Shown here piece after piece: positions 55,501 through 62,454 of a stretch of 64,000 bases of DNA. Both the position numbers and the translations under genes were made by a program. The notes beneath the pieces were generated by a model. The model saw only the letters and a list, made by a program, of their open reading frames with translations. It was not told the DNA's origin and did not search any database. This DNA is from Palsa-1439 sp050015495 (GTDB lineage Bacteria > Verrucomicrobiota > Verrucomicrobiia > Palsa-1439), in NCBI GenBank assembly GCA_050015495.1, contig JBEKBH010000019.1, positions 1 to 64,000 of the forward strand, written 5' to 3'. Within the stretch, counting starts at the first letter, position 1. Each line of letters opens with the position of its first letter.

Positions 55501-57768
55501 GGGGCGGTGGCGAATCCGTTTCTCCTGCCGCAAGGCATCAACAACAGCTTCTACGACAAGTCATATTTCTCAACCTATTCGCCGAACGATGCCGTCAACG
55601 TCTCCTCGCTCACAGGCAGCATCACTCTCAAGGACTATGCGGATCCCGGCAGCGATGGTTCCGCAGGTTCACTGGCGAATTGGTATCAAAACGCCCTTCT
55701 CTACACCGGGAATTCAGACTCATTCGCGTCCGAGTCGGAGCCCTGGCTGAGGATTGACGAAACAGCGGCCACCCTGCCGTCGTTTGCGACCGTTGAAGCC
55801 TTGATGCCGGCAACCCTGCGGGCGACGGCGTTCTCCGGCGATATCAACGTGGTGGGAAGTCTGACGCTATCCCCGTCACCGACGGGAACACTCGACCTTA
55901 TGGCGGCGGGTTCGATTAATGGTCTGCAGCCGAACGACCTCGATCCGTCCACTCACGATTTTGCATGGGGTTCCAGCCGAATCGATGTATCGGATGCCGA
56001 TCCAAATCGATTGCCGAGCGTCACCTCACCGCTGTCGCTTTCCTATCTGGGCAGCGCAGCCACCAGCTTTCAGGAAGTTGCGGCGTGGAGCAAACCGTCG
56101 GTCGAACTCGTCGACGCAGTATTTGAGAATGTCGACGTCATGTTCGACGAGTCGGGCTCTTACGAGGGGACCTTTGGCGTGCTACAAACGCAGGAAGCCC
56201 TTCACGCACCCGGTCTGCTTCATGCAGACGACGCGAATCCCGTCCATGTGTATGCTCTGGATGGCAACATCTCCGGTATCACGTTGTTTACGCCAAAAGC
56301 GACCCGGGTCGTGGCCGGCGGGGACATCGCCGATATCGCTCTCTACCTGCAAAACGTCGCAGCGAGTGATGTGAGCGTGGTAAGCGCCGGCGGGGACATC
56401 ATCGCCTACGATCCTGATTCGCAGTTGCGCGCGGCGGCACAAACGGGGAACAACGAACTTTTGCTTTCGTCATACGGGCAGCCCGCGGCGGGAGACATCC
56501 AAATCAACGGACCCGGCACCCTGGAGGTATTGGCTGGCCGAAATCTTGATCTCGGTGTGGGGCCCAACGCACCTGATGGCACCGCGGTGGGCATTAGCAG
56601 CATTGGCAACGCGCGCAATCCCAACCTGCCGTTTGCCGGGGCCGACATTATTGCGGCTGCGGGCATTGGTGGGTCGGGTGGTCTCGATCAAAGCGCACTG
56701 GATTTCCAGAGTTTCATTACCGCGTTCCTCGACCCCACGACAGCGAATGGGTACGCGACGCGTTATCTGCCGGATTTGGGCACTCTGTTGGGTTTGCCAA
56801 CGGGCAGCGATCCATCCGATATCTGGAATCAATTCACACGGCTCCCGACGGAACAACAAGATCGCCTGGCTTTGGACATTTTCTATCTCGCGTTACGAGA
56901 TGCGGGTCGAGATCACAACACGGCATCCTCGCCGGGGTTCGGAAACTACGATGCAGGATTTGCCGCCATTGCTGATTTGTTTCCCACCACGTCCCCGTGG
57001 CAAGGAAACATCTCTCTCACATCCCGCGAGATCAAGACGACGAGCGGGGGTGACATTAGCCTTCTCGTTCCCGGCGGCCAGCTACTGGTTGGGGTTGACC
57101 TGGTTGGCAATCAACCCGTTGATCAGGGCATCTTCACCGAGGACGGCGGCAATATCTCCATCTTCGCCCGTGACAGTGTGGTTGTCGGAACGTCCCGGAT
57201 TTTCACCTTGCGTGGCGGGAATGTGATTATCTGGTCTTCGGACGGCGACATTGCCGCGGGCGCATCTTCGAAGACCGTGCAGTCAGCGCCACCGACCCGT
57301 GTGCTGATCGATCCACAGAACGGCGATGTCGAAACGGATCTGGCGGGTTTGGCGACCGGCGGGGGCATCGGCGTGTTGACCACCGTCGCCGGTGTTGCTC
57401 CCAGCGATGTCGATTTGGTTGCTCCTGCGGGGAGTATCGATGCGGGCGACGCGGGCATTCGTGTCTCCGGGAACCTGAACCTGGCCGCGTTGCAGGTCTT
57501 GAACGTGGGCAATATCGAGGTGCAAGGGTCGAGTGTCGGTGTGCCCGTGCTGACGCTGGCGTTGAACGCAACCAGCCTGCAAGCCGGGGAAGCGAGCGCG
57601 GCGGCGACGACAACGGCCATGGGGAATGCGATCGGACAGGCACCCGAATCTCTGGCGCCGCAGGAAGAGGTTCACTCACTGATTACCGTCGAAGTGTTGG
57701 GCTACGGTGGCGGCGACGCGGGTGATCAGGACAGCAATGATGCTGCGAACAGCGGGGTGACAAATTGA
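46573..57768 (+). CDS. Giant TpsA exoprotein (filamentous haemagglutinin family)
   Basis: A 3731-aa protein. An N-terminal basic signal (RRIWHVTKGVTTGILLVVMPVRDLLAG) is followed by a Ser run and the TPS domain (about 90-250, AILNWSSFNIGKQTTLDFDQ ... QVYVINANGIIFGGSAQINV). The rest is a long Gly/Ser/Thr/Asp-rich right-handed beta-helix. I find no cysteine and only about two dozen methionines. No RGD, intein or C-terminal toxin domain is evident; the end is Gly/Asp-rich. It would be passed through TpsB, a ~600-aa partner encoded 5.7 kb upstream. Likely a surface filament or adhesin, possibly released. It overlaps both neighbouring genes or nearly so. Confidence 0.93.
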   Translation: MNGARQLRRIWHVTKGVTTGILLVVMPVRDLLAGDILRRGGSSSSSSSSATSLGAGSSTGSATGVPSGQDQLARNTLALQSVQAMQATARALAIQGANNLGADPNHPGSTLPDVPNGTLTGGLVVDSRVSTDPSLWSGASQPQQTVNGNQTLVTVVQNSSEAILNWSSFNIGKQTTLDFDQSAGGSAQSSWIAFNKVNDPTGVPSQILGSIQAAGQVYVINANGIIFGGSAQINVNTLVAASLPINDNLISRGLLNNPDSQFLFSSLAQAAGQNGTPAFTPSTIYTPDGQPGDVEVQAGAEITTPTTADHVGGRVFLIGANVDNQGEISTPDGQTILAAGLQVGLVAHDTSDPSLRGLDAYVGAISDRQSGSAASAGTVSNEGLIDVPRGNITMAGANVNQNGFLNSTTSVSLNGRIDLLAEYNAVGGVGSAGTPGFFPTSTGLLTLGPDSVTQVVPELASDETVVGTTLALPSQINLQGLGIYLAPNSSVFAPNGSVVVKAGVWNLLDTSGNGTSIEDTLVNANGQGQIYLDADASVDVSGSTDVEVPVSENIVAVQLNAAQLADSPLLRDGPLHGQTIYVDIRDTGTYNGQAWVGTPLADASGYVGLIQRSVGELTTAGGSISMSAGESVIMQPGSKVNVSGGWINYQGGVVPVTSLVSAGQTYSTAEATPDRTYQNAVTTSEYEQGYIQGANGGAISITAPSMALDGNLVGSTVSGPRQQQQGPAPSSLSLTFQARDISTPAYLPFSPTPPSIVFQTTSDLQPADPFGVDTSGNPLPLRPDRKAEVILSPDLVDEDGFGSLSINNSDGSITLPAQTELKTVPRGSISLSSANMDIEGSIVAPGGDLQFTVYDASPYTVLLATPAPDPTRGHFTLGPSASLNVAGTVSLAYNPQAPEEIDGGTISIKSYSADLEQGSTINASGGVSTSGSNTRTYGKGGSISISAGQDPSPDLVGLIGGQLVLDSSMQAYSGAKAGSLSIQAPSVQIGGTTSDADTLFLSPDFFGDGGFGSFTITSLGALSIAPNTVIAPEAQSWTVVVNSEGVATLVPFLAPQALRTPVSLTFGASGVSDHFSGQLLVQGDLAMGEGAVIQTDPEATVSLRGQTVAVLGSVFAPGGVINISGASDSTSLFAGDPENQLGALPTVDLGPQSALSASGTTLLTPNAQGYRTGSVLPGGRITVSGNIVAEAGAVLDVSGTSDVLDEATGYLGAKVSGQKSTSGSYLVPTRIDSDGGSIVLAGAQELITDATLKGAAGGPTATGGSLTISSGRFYSPQVGAGSETPLDVTLAVSQQDAGLSSAFYPAGETAIGHPVLDSNGQLIPGFGHFAADDFQSGGFDSLTLKGTVEFQGPVSITANRSITLADAGVIYADSSVYLTAPYISVGMPFQAPQQASQVQTPFQNGEGKPFLFSPTYGSGNLNLQATTLIDIGDLSLQNIGQASFVVNGGDIRGDGTLEMAGNLTLSAGQIYPPTDVGFTIAAFDYTVNTTIQLGSVTIEGGGDRQLPLSAGGTLSVYASEINQDGVLRAPLGAIQLGWDGTGNGPVDLISGATFASTKNLTLGDDSVTSVSAIDPISGKAFVIPYGIDVNGTSWIDPTGRDITDGGVAQKSIQLSGANITVKSGAQIDIRGGGNLYTYRWVSGNGGTEDILGSSSSFAIVPTYELNYAPYAPYNPSPVQSGVFGSDAGYVNNNLVVGDQIYLQASRGLPTGTYTLLPARYALLPGAFLVTPISGMPLNTKSTLPDGSSLVSGYMVNSLDQNRITQPLTAEFEVSSSKVVQSRAEYDDFYANTTLSQAAASGGFTTPRLPIDAGQLVLSATETMALDGKVMAQAGTGGQGGLVDISSPEDILIGTATTPEQNGVLVLDASELSSFDAESLLIGGVRETDATGTKVTVQTDNVTVDNSGSPLTAPDVILVANHQLTLAPGADVEASGTLSGNAETILLGDSTVAGSGNGVLLRVSADSSATTSRSGVDSSTQPVLIIGAGAQIAGASVVIDSTGQTTLDPSATLKGLSVSIASGQISLALTDPGSLQSVGGLILSGTALQSLQSDAQSLSLVSYSSLDTYGTGQIGDGTLADLAIHAADIRGFNQNGGTVEFAAQNILLDNGADGTSPGPVAGASGTLVLDAGLIELGANQYRVDQFSQLTLNATRGVLLQGSGGLTTPGNLSIVTPVITGATAADQIIQVSGNLTINSSPSSSSSTSPSAGLGAQLTLDGASIADNGNILLPSGSLQMEATAGDVVIGNTSASQIDVGGVAKTFYDQVEYTDGGQVSLLSDLGSVVLNAGSVVNVSAQTLGGNAGSVTVSAPNGSFTLSGTLSGNGGVGGQDGTFQLDVGTLPSASLGSLDAALNVDGFTESRSIRVRNGNVLVDGLATAHTFDLSADNGTITVTGTIDASGATGGTIDLAASGSVILQQNSLLTVAGQKFDDAGKGGSVSLAAGQEINGNINRNAVVDIHAGSTIDLSVAANSAASAAAGDFTGTLHLRAPQTADNLDLQINPINGTIVSASQIIVEGYELFNLNNAAGATITSTVEQNVYNNGTTFAGNTAAIMSRLFANNTALESIVEIRPGAEIINPSGDLILDTTWDLSTYRFGPESVPGILTLRAAGNLDFNYNASSGQFASLSDGFSGASYSAALLPAGEESWSYQLVAGADFGAANSLQVLPLSQLGANAGSLLLGFDAQLKGAIPNSTQPAQSIIPQYYQTIRTGTGDIDISAGRDIQLLSPLATIYTAGTEAPTLSDFDLPDTAYPAGTVLGAIQYSTPYPAQYSFRGGNVTLSAQNDIVRYQVGSSSELSEDSSKELPTNWLYRRGYVDPTTGEFGITHNGGEIESTSWWVDFSNFFEDIGALGGGNVTLTAGHDVSNVDAVVPTNARMSKGTPDASALVALGGGDLQVVAGNDINGGVYYVERGQGTLRAGNSILTNPTRAALDETTLQTLEIENEVPDSTTWLPTTLFLGDGSFTIEAGGNVLLGAVANPFLLPQGINNSFYDKSYFSTYSPNDAVNVSSLTGSITLKDYADPGSDGSAGSLANWYQNALLYTGNSDSFASESEPWLRIDETAATLPSFATVEALMPATLRATAFSGDINVVGSLTLSPSPTGTLDLMAAGSINGLQPNDLDPSTHDFAWGSSRIDVSDADPNRLPSVTSPLSLSYLGSAATSFQEVAAWSKPSVELVDAVFENVDVMFDESGSYEGTFGVLQTQEALHAPGLLHADDANPVHVYALDGNISGITLFTPKATRVVAGGDIADIALYLQNVAASDVSVVSAGGDIIAYDPDSQLRAAAQTGNNELLLSSYGQPAAGDIQINGPGTLEVLAGRNLDLGVGPNAPDGTAVGISSIGNARNPNLPFAGADIIAAAGIGGSGGLDQSALDFQSFITAFLDPTTANGYATRYLPDLGTLLGLPTGSDPSDIWNQFTRLPTEQQDRLALDIFYLALRDAGRDHNTASSPGFGNYDAGFAAIADLFPTTSPWQGNISLTSREIKTTSGGDISLLVPGGQLLVGVDLVGNQPVDQGIFTEDGGNISIFARDSVVVGTSRIFTLRGGNVIIWSSDGDIAAGASSKTVQSAPPTRVLIDPQNGDVETDLAGLATGGGIGVLTTVAGVAPSDVDLVAPAGSIDAGDAGIRVSGNLNLAALQVLNVGNIEVQGSSVGVPVLTLALNATSLQAGEASAAATTTAMGNAIGQAPESLAPQEEVHSLITVEVLGYGGGDAGDQDSNDAANSGVTN

Positions 57769-57797
57769 TGAGCCGAAAAAGGGCCTGCGAGGAAAAC

Positions 57798-60700
57798 ATG
57801 ATGAAACGAACGACGCACAACCATCGCACGGTAGTTCTGTCCACCCTGACGGGCGTCGTGTTGTTGTTTTCGGTTATTCATGCCGGGGCCCAGACCGTTA
57901 CACCGCAGTTTGATGAACTGATCCTGGGCTTCCGCGCGACCGGAGCACCCGGGCAAACCTTGAACCTTGAAGTTGACCTCGGCAATATGAGCAACTTCTA
58001 CGGCGCCGCCCCCGGCAGTACGATTCCTTTGTCCGCCCTCTCTGTACAGGACCTTAGTGATGTGTATGGATCGAGTTGGTATACCCGCACAGACTTGGTT
58101 TGGGGGGCCGTGTCCACCACCGGCCGGGTGGGCGGCACACCCGACGGTCATGCTCCCGTGGGGACTTTTTGGGCAAGTGCGCAGAATGGTCAAACCCCAT
58201 GGAACCGTGAAAGCGCGTTTGCCCAAAAGACGGCCTCGGCAACCATCGAAGCGATGTATGTCGTCGGGTCTGCCGGGACCTTATATGGCGCCACTGCGAC
58301 ATCCAACAGTCCCGAATCGGCCGTCATCAACGCCACGCTGATCGGCAGTTGGTCGGTGCAGGAGCTTAAGACCCTTGCGGAAAGCTTCAATTTCTTCAAT
58401 CCGCCTATCGACAATGTGGCGACGGTTCCTGCCGGCGGTCAGGTCGTGTCGCAGTTGTATGAACTACAACCAACGAATGTCTCGGGGATCGCGGGCACGC
58501 TGCTGGGCAACCTGATTCTGACGAGGACCGGTCTGAGTTTCCAGGCGGCGGCCCCCGCAGCGGCGCCGATCGCCAGTTTCACCGGCACACCGACCAATGG
58601 CACAGCGCCGTTGATGGTGAGTTTCAACGATACGTCGACGGAGTCGAACGGGACAATCACCAACCGTTTCTGGAGTTTTGGCGACGGCAGCACGACGAAT
58701 GTCACCACCACTAGCGTGGTCTATACCTATGCTGCGGCGGGCAGCTATTCAGTCGCGCTGACCGTCTATGGCACGGGCGGCTCGGGCACTGTGACGCTGA
58801 CCAATTATGTCCTTGTGACCGCAGCCACGGCACCCACCATTGCCACGAGCAGCCTGCCGAATGGGACCGTGGGCAACGCGTATACCTACACGTTGGCGGC
58901 GACCGGCGGGACGCCACCGTACACGTGGTCGGTGGTGTCGAATGCTCTGCCGTCCGGACTGGAATTGGTCGCCGCTACAGGCGTAATTACCGGCACGCCC
59001 ACCGTGGCGACGACGGCCAACTTCACCGTACAAGTGGAGGACACGAACAACCTGTCTTCGGACCAGAGCTTCGCGCTGACGATCAACCCGGCGGCTAGCC
59101 GGGTCATTGGCCTGAGCGGCAACCTGGCGTTTGGCAACGTGAGCACGGGCGTGACCGCGACAGCCACGCTGACGGTTTCCAGCTCCGGCAACTCGTCGTT
59201 GACAGTCACGGACATCAGTTATCCCGCTGGGTTCAGCGGTGCGTTCAGTGGCGTTATCGCCGCCGGCGGGTCAACCAACGTGACCGTGACCTTCTTGCCG
59301 ACCGCGCTCACGAGCTACGGCGGCACAGTGACGATCAACTCCGACGCGACGAGCGGCACGGCGACCATCGGCGCGTCCGGTACCGGGGTTCTGCCGCTGG
59401 CGCGGATCATCGGGCTGAGCGGGAATCTGACATTCGGCAACGTCATCACGGGCACCATGGTGACCGCGACGCTGACAATCGCGAACACGGGCAACACAAA
59501 CCTCACGGTCGCCAGCATCAGCTATCCCAGCGGCTTCAGCGGCGCGTTTAGTGGAGTCATCATGGCGGGCGGAGCAACCAACGTGGCAGTGACATTCTCG
59601 CCGACGGCGCTCACAAGTTACGGCGGCACGGTGACGGTCAACGCGAACCAGACAAGCGGCATGGCGACTATCACGGTGTCCGGCACCGGGGTGTTGCCGC
59701 CGACGCGGATCATTGCACTCAGCGGGAACCTGGCATTCGGCAATGTGACCACGGGCACGACTGCCGTGGCGGCGTTGACCATATCAAACGCCGGTAGTAC
59801 GAACCTGACTGTCGCGGCCATCTCTTACCCCAGCGGGTTCAGCGGGGCGTTCAGCGGGGTCATTGCGGCTGGCGGCGCGACAAACGTGACCGTGACGTTT
59901 GCGCCCACGGCGCTCACGAGTTACGGCGGCACGATAACGGTTGCGAGTGACGCAACCGGTGGCACCAGTATGATCGCGGTATTCGGAGCGGGCGTGGCGG
60001 CTCCGACGATCGTGACATCAAGCCCGCTGCCAACGGGCACCGTTGGTGTGGCTTACAGCCAGCAATTGGCGGCCAACGGCGGTCTGACGCCGTACCACTG
60101 GTCCCTTGCATCCGGCCAACTCCCCTTGGGATTGGCATTGAGTGGGACGGGCATCATCGGGGGCACGCCGCTGGTCGCGACCAACGTGAGCTTCAGTATT
60201 CGCGTGATTGGCTCGAACGGACTGTCCTCGGTTAGCGCGTTCAGCCTGGCAATACGCGGCGCGGGTGTCGAAGGGTATGTCCCGGGCCGTTACGACGGCC
60301 TGGTATTCCTCACCAACAACGTCGCCGGGGAAATTATCGGCTCGGCGCGGATCACCGTGACGAAGTCGGGAGCATTCCAGGCCCAAGTCCAATACAACGG
60401 GACCAAATCTGTCGGCCGTGGCCAATTCAATGCGTCGGGCGACTGGGCGGGGACGCTGGGAGCGTTGAGCGGCACCCTGCATCTCGATGTGGTCAACAAC
60501 ACCGATCAGATCACGGGCACATTGACGACCGGCAATTTCACAGGCAGCCTACTGGCAAATCGGGCCATTTACAGCGCCGCCAACCCCGCCCCATGGGCGG
60601 GGTCGTACACGACGCTGCTGGTGGGACCGGATAATCCATCGGTGCCGGCGGGGCTGGGCTGGGCGAATCTGCAGATCTCTTCGGATGGGTGGGTTGTGTT

Positions 60701-61304
60701 GAGTGGACAGCTCGCCGACGGCTCGCGGTTGCACCAGGTTGTGCCGGTATCCAAGTATGGCACATGGCCATTGTTCGACGTGCCGAGCGGACTGTACAGT
60801 TTGCTGGCTGGCTGGGTAACGATGACCAACTCTCTGGCGGTGTTCAACTCGGGATCGATGTTGTCCGCCGTGAACGCGGATTTGATCTGGTACCAGCCTG
60901 CGGCTGCGGGCAGACGGTTCTTCCCGAATGGTTTCAGCACGGAACTGACTTTGGTCGGTTCTCCGTACACTGTTCCCGCACCGGAAACGCCGGTCCTTTC
61001 GGTGTTGGACACCAACTGCAACACCGTGATGGTGTTTGGCGGCGGGACTGGTTCGGCGATAATTACGAATACCGTGACACTGACGCTAACGGACCGGGTA
61101 ATCGACTGCGGTGATGGAACGCTCTCATTCGCCGTGACACCATCCACGGGATCCTTCAGTGGCACATTTGTGCCATCTGGGACGACGAAGAAACTTCGTT
61201 TCAGCGGTCTGTTTCTGCAGAATGGAAACGTCGGCGGTGGTACGTTTCTCGGAAGCGATGCGACCGGCTACGTGACAGTGGAGCCTATCATCGAGACGCC
61301 GTAG
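57798..61304 (+). CDS. Secreted multidomain protein (paralogue 3 with PKD and Ig-like repeats)
   Basis: About 1168 aa from ATG 57798, which has GAGGAAAA upstream; an earlier start overlaps the tpsA stop. Signal peptide ends HAGAQ. The family domain TPQFDELILGFRATGAPGQ ... LYELQPTNVSGIAGTLLGNL matches 37036 and 37990. Then come a PKD domain (about 265-345), a putative-Ig (He_PIG) domain, three 101-aa Ig-like repeats (59100-60000 in DNA, unit exactly 303 bp, starting RxIxLSGNLxFGNV), another He_PIG domain, and a C-terminal beta domain of verrucomicrobial exoproteins. Two Cys near the end. Probably attached to the TpsA surface structure. Confidence 0.85.
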   Translation: MMKRTTHNHRTVVLSTLTGVVLLFSVIHAGAQTVTPQFDELILGFRATGAPGQTLNLEVDLGNMSNFYGAAPGSTIPLSALSVQDLSDVYGSSWYTRTDLVWGAVSTTGRVGGTPDGHAPVGTFWASAQNGQTPWNRESAFAQKTASATIEAMYVVGSAGTLYGATATSNSPESAVINATLIGSWSVQELKTLAESFNFFNPPIDNVATVPAGGQVVSQLYELQPTNVSGIAGTLLGNLILTRTGLSFQAAAPAAAPIASFTGTPTNGTAPLMVSFNDTSTESNGTITNRFWSFGDGSTTNVTTTSVVYTYAAAGSYSVALTVYGTGGSGTVTLTNYVLVTAATAPTIATSSLPNGTVGNAYTYTLAATGGTPPYTWSVVSNALPSGLELVAATGVITGTPTVATTANFTVQVEDTNNLSSDQSFALTINPAASRVIGLSGNLAFGNVSTGVTATATLTVSSSGNSSLTVTDISYPAGFSGAFSGVIAAGGSTNVTVTFLPTALTSYGGTVTINSDATSGTATIGASGTGVLPLARIIGLSGNLTFGNVITGTMVTATLTIANTGNTNLTVASISYPSGFSGAFSGVIMAGGATNVAVTFSPTALTSYGGTVTVNANQTSGMATITVSGTGVLPPTRIIALSGNLAFGNVTTGTTAVAALTISNAGSTNLTVAAISYPSGFSGAFSGVIAAGGATNVTVTFAPTALTSYGGTITVASDATGGTSMIAVFGAGVAAPTIVTSSPLPTGTVGVAYSQQLAANGGLTPYHWSLASGQLPLGLALSGTGIIGGTPLVATNVSFSIRVIGSNGLSSVSAFSLAIRGAGVEGYVPGRYDGLVFLTNNVAGEIIGSARITVTKSGAFQAQVQYNGTKSVGRGQFNASGDWAGTLGALSGTLHLDVVNNTDQITGTLTTGNFTGSLLANRAIYSAANPAPWAGSYTTLLVGPDNPSVPAGLGWANLQISSDGWVVLSGQLADGSRLHQVVPVSKYGTWPLFDVPSGLYSLLAGWVTMTNSLAVFNSGSMLSAVNADLIWYQPAAAGRRFFPNGFSTELTLVGSPYTVPAPETPVLSVLDTNCNTVMVFGGGTGSAIITNTVTLTLTDRVIDCGDGTLSFAVTPSTGSFSGTFVPSGTTKKLRFSGLFLQNGNVGGGTFLGSDATGYVTVEPIIETP
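59100..60008 (+). repeat. Three tandem 303-bp coding repeats
   Basis: Copies begin at 59100, 59403 and 59706. Each encodes ~101 residues that start RVIGLSGNLAFGNV-like and end with GxATIxxSGTGVL. The unit length is exact, so copy number can change without a frameshift. Confidence 0.8.
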
Positions 61305-61314
61305 CCGACCAAGG

Positions 61315-62454
61315 CGACATGTTTGTGGCTAAAGCCAGCGGTGTGAGCATCCGCCGAATCTTCCTCGGAACTTCTGTGGGAATTCCGCGGACACAGTACG
61401 GATATTGTGTGCAATAAAAAGCCTTGTGGACTCAAGGGGTAGAGCGTCCGATCTGTAATCCAGCCGGATAGGTTGGACACGCCCGGTGCGCCTTCTGAGC
61501 ACAGTGCGTTCGACAGCGACTGCGCGGAAACGGAGAATCCAATGCCTTGCCGGTAGGTTGGCCGATGCGCGGACAGTCCGTATCCCATGCGTGATCGTCT
61601 GCATAAGATGTGCGTGTACCATTCGGGTACCTTGCGTGGCCTGTGAATAGGCATTGAGTCGTACATGCATGGCATGCGTGTGGAAAGAGTTCGGACAGGA
61701 ATTGGATACACAGCGGAAACAGCGCGGACACAGGCTGGTTCCAATTCGGACAAAAGATGGTACGAGCATGATCACGATGGTGTCGTCAGTGGTCATGGTT
61801 GGACAGCACACTGAGCGCCCGACCCGAATCGGAAAGCGGAACGGAGTCGTACCGCGTTGTGGTGTACGCGGGGAGACGGCAGAGAAGCGGCGATAAGGGG
61901 CGGGTGTTGAGTGTGCCAATTAACCGAGACCGTCGCTTGGGCTGGCCTGGATTCGAGGCACGAAGAAAGCAGGCCAGTCAAGGTGCGGGCTTGGGACTTT
62001 TGTCCCGTCCTGCGGTATCGGGAATCAACCATTGCGACATGGATTGACGCCTCGATGTGTTGTGTAGCTGCTACACACGCGAGCTATTTCTTTCAGGCAC
62101 ACTGCCCGCTGTGAACATCGGTAATCCGCCAGAAGGGACGGAAGTGGTTTATGTGGTTCTCGCCTACTGAAATCACAAGTTGGCCTTATCAGAAGCGAAG
62201 CCCTCGGAGCGTCTCCAAAACCTGTCCAGCACAAAATGAAGAATTCTCTGCAAACATAGGCAAACAAAGAAATTGGCGGCTACGGGCAGCAATATGCGAC
62301 CCGGCCGAGTTCCGGATTCTCCATTTCACCCGTGCTACTCTCGCGCCTGCGATTCAGAAAGAGCAATGGCCTGTGAACACGTTGAACAATGAACAAACCA
62401 TTTGTGGTCGGTTGAACGTCAGTCGCCTTCTGTCTCAACTGTAGTCGGTTGCCT
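61315..62454 (+). repeat. Conserved noncoding block upstream of mobF, copy 2
   Basis: Related to 16993-18134 (see the shared patches named there), with many substitutions and small gaps. Similarity starts with CGACATGTT about 10 bp after the stop of the preceding gene and runs to the mobF start. No protein frame is shared. It marks the junction between cargo and backbone, and is a candidate oriT/promoter region. Between 61305 and 61314 I see nothing. Confidence 0.65.
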
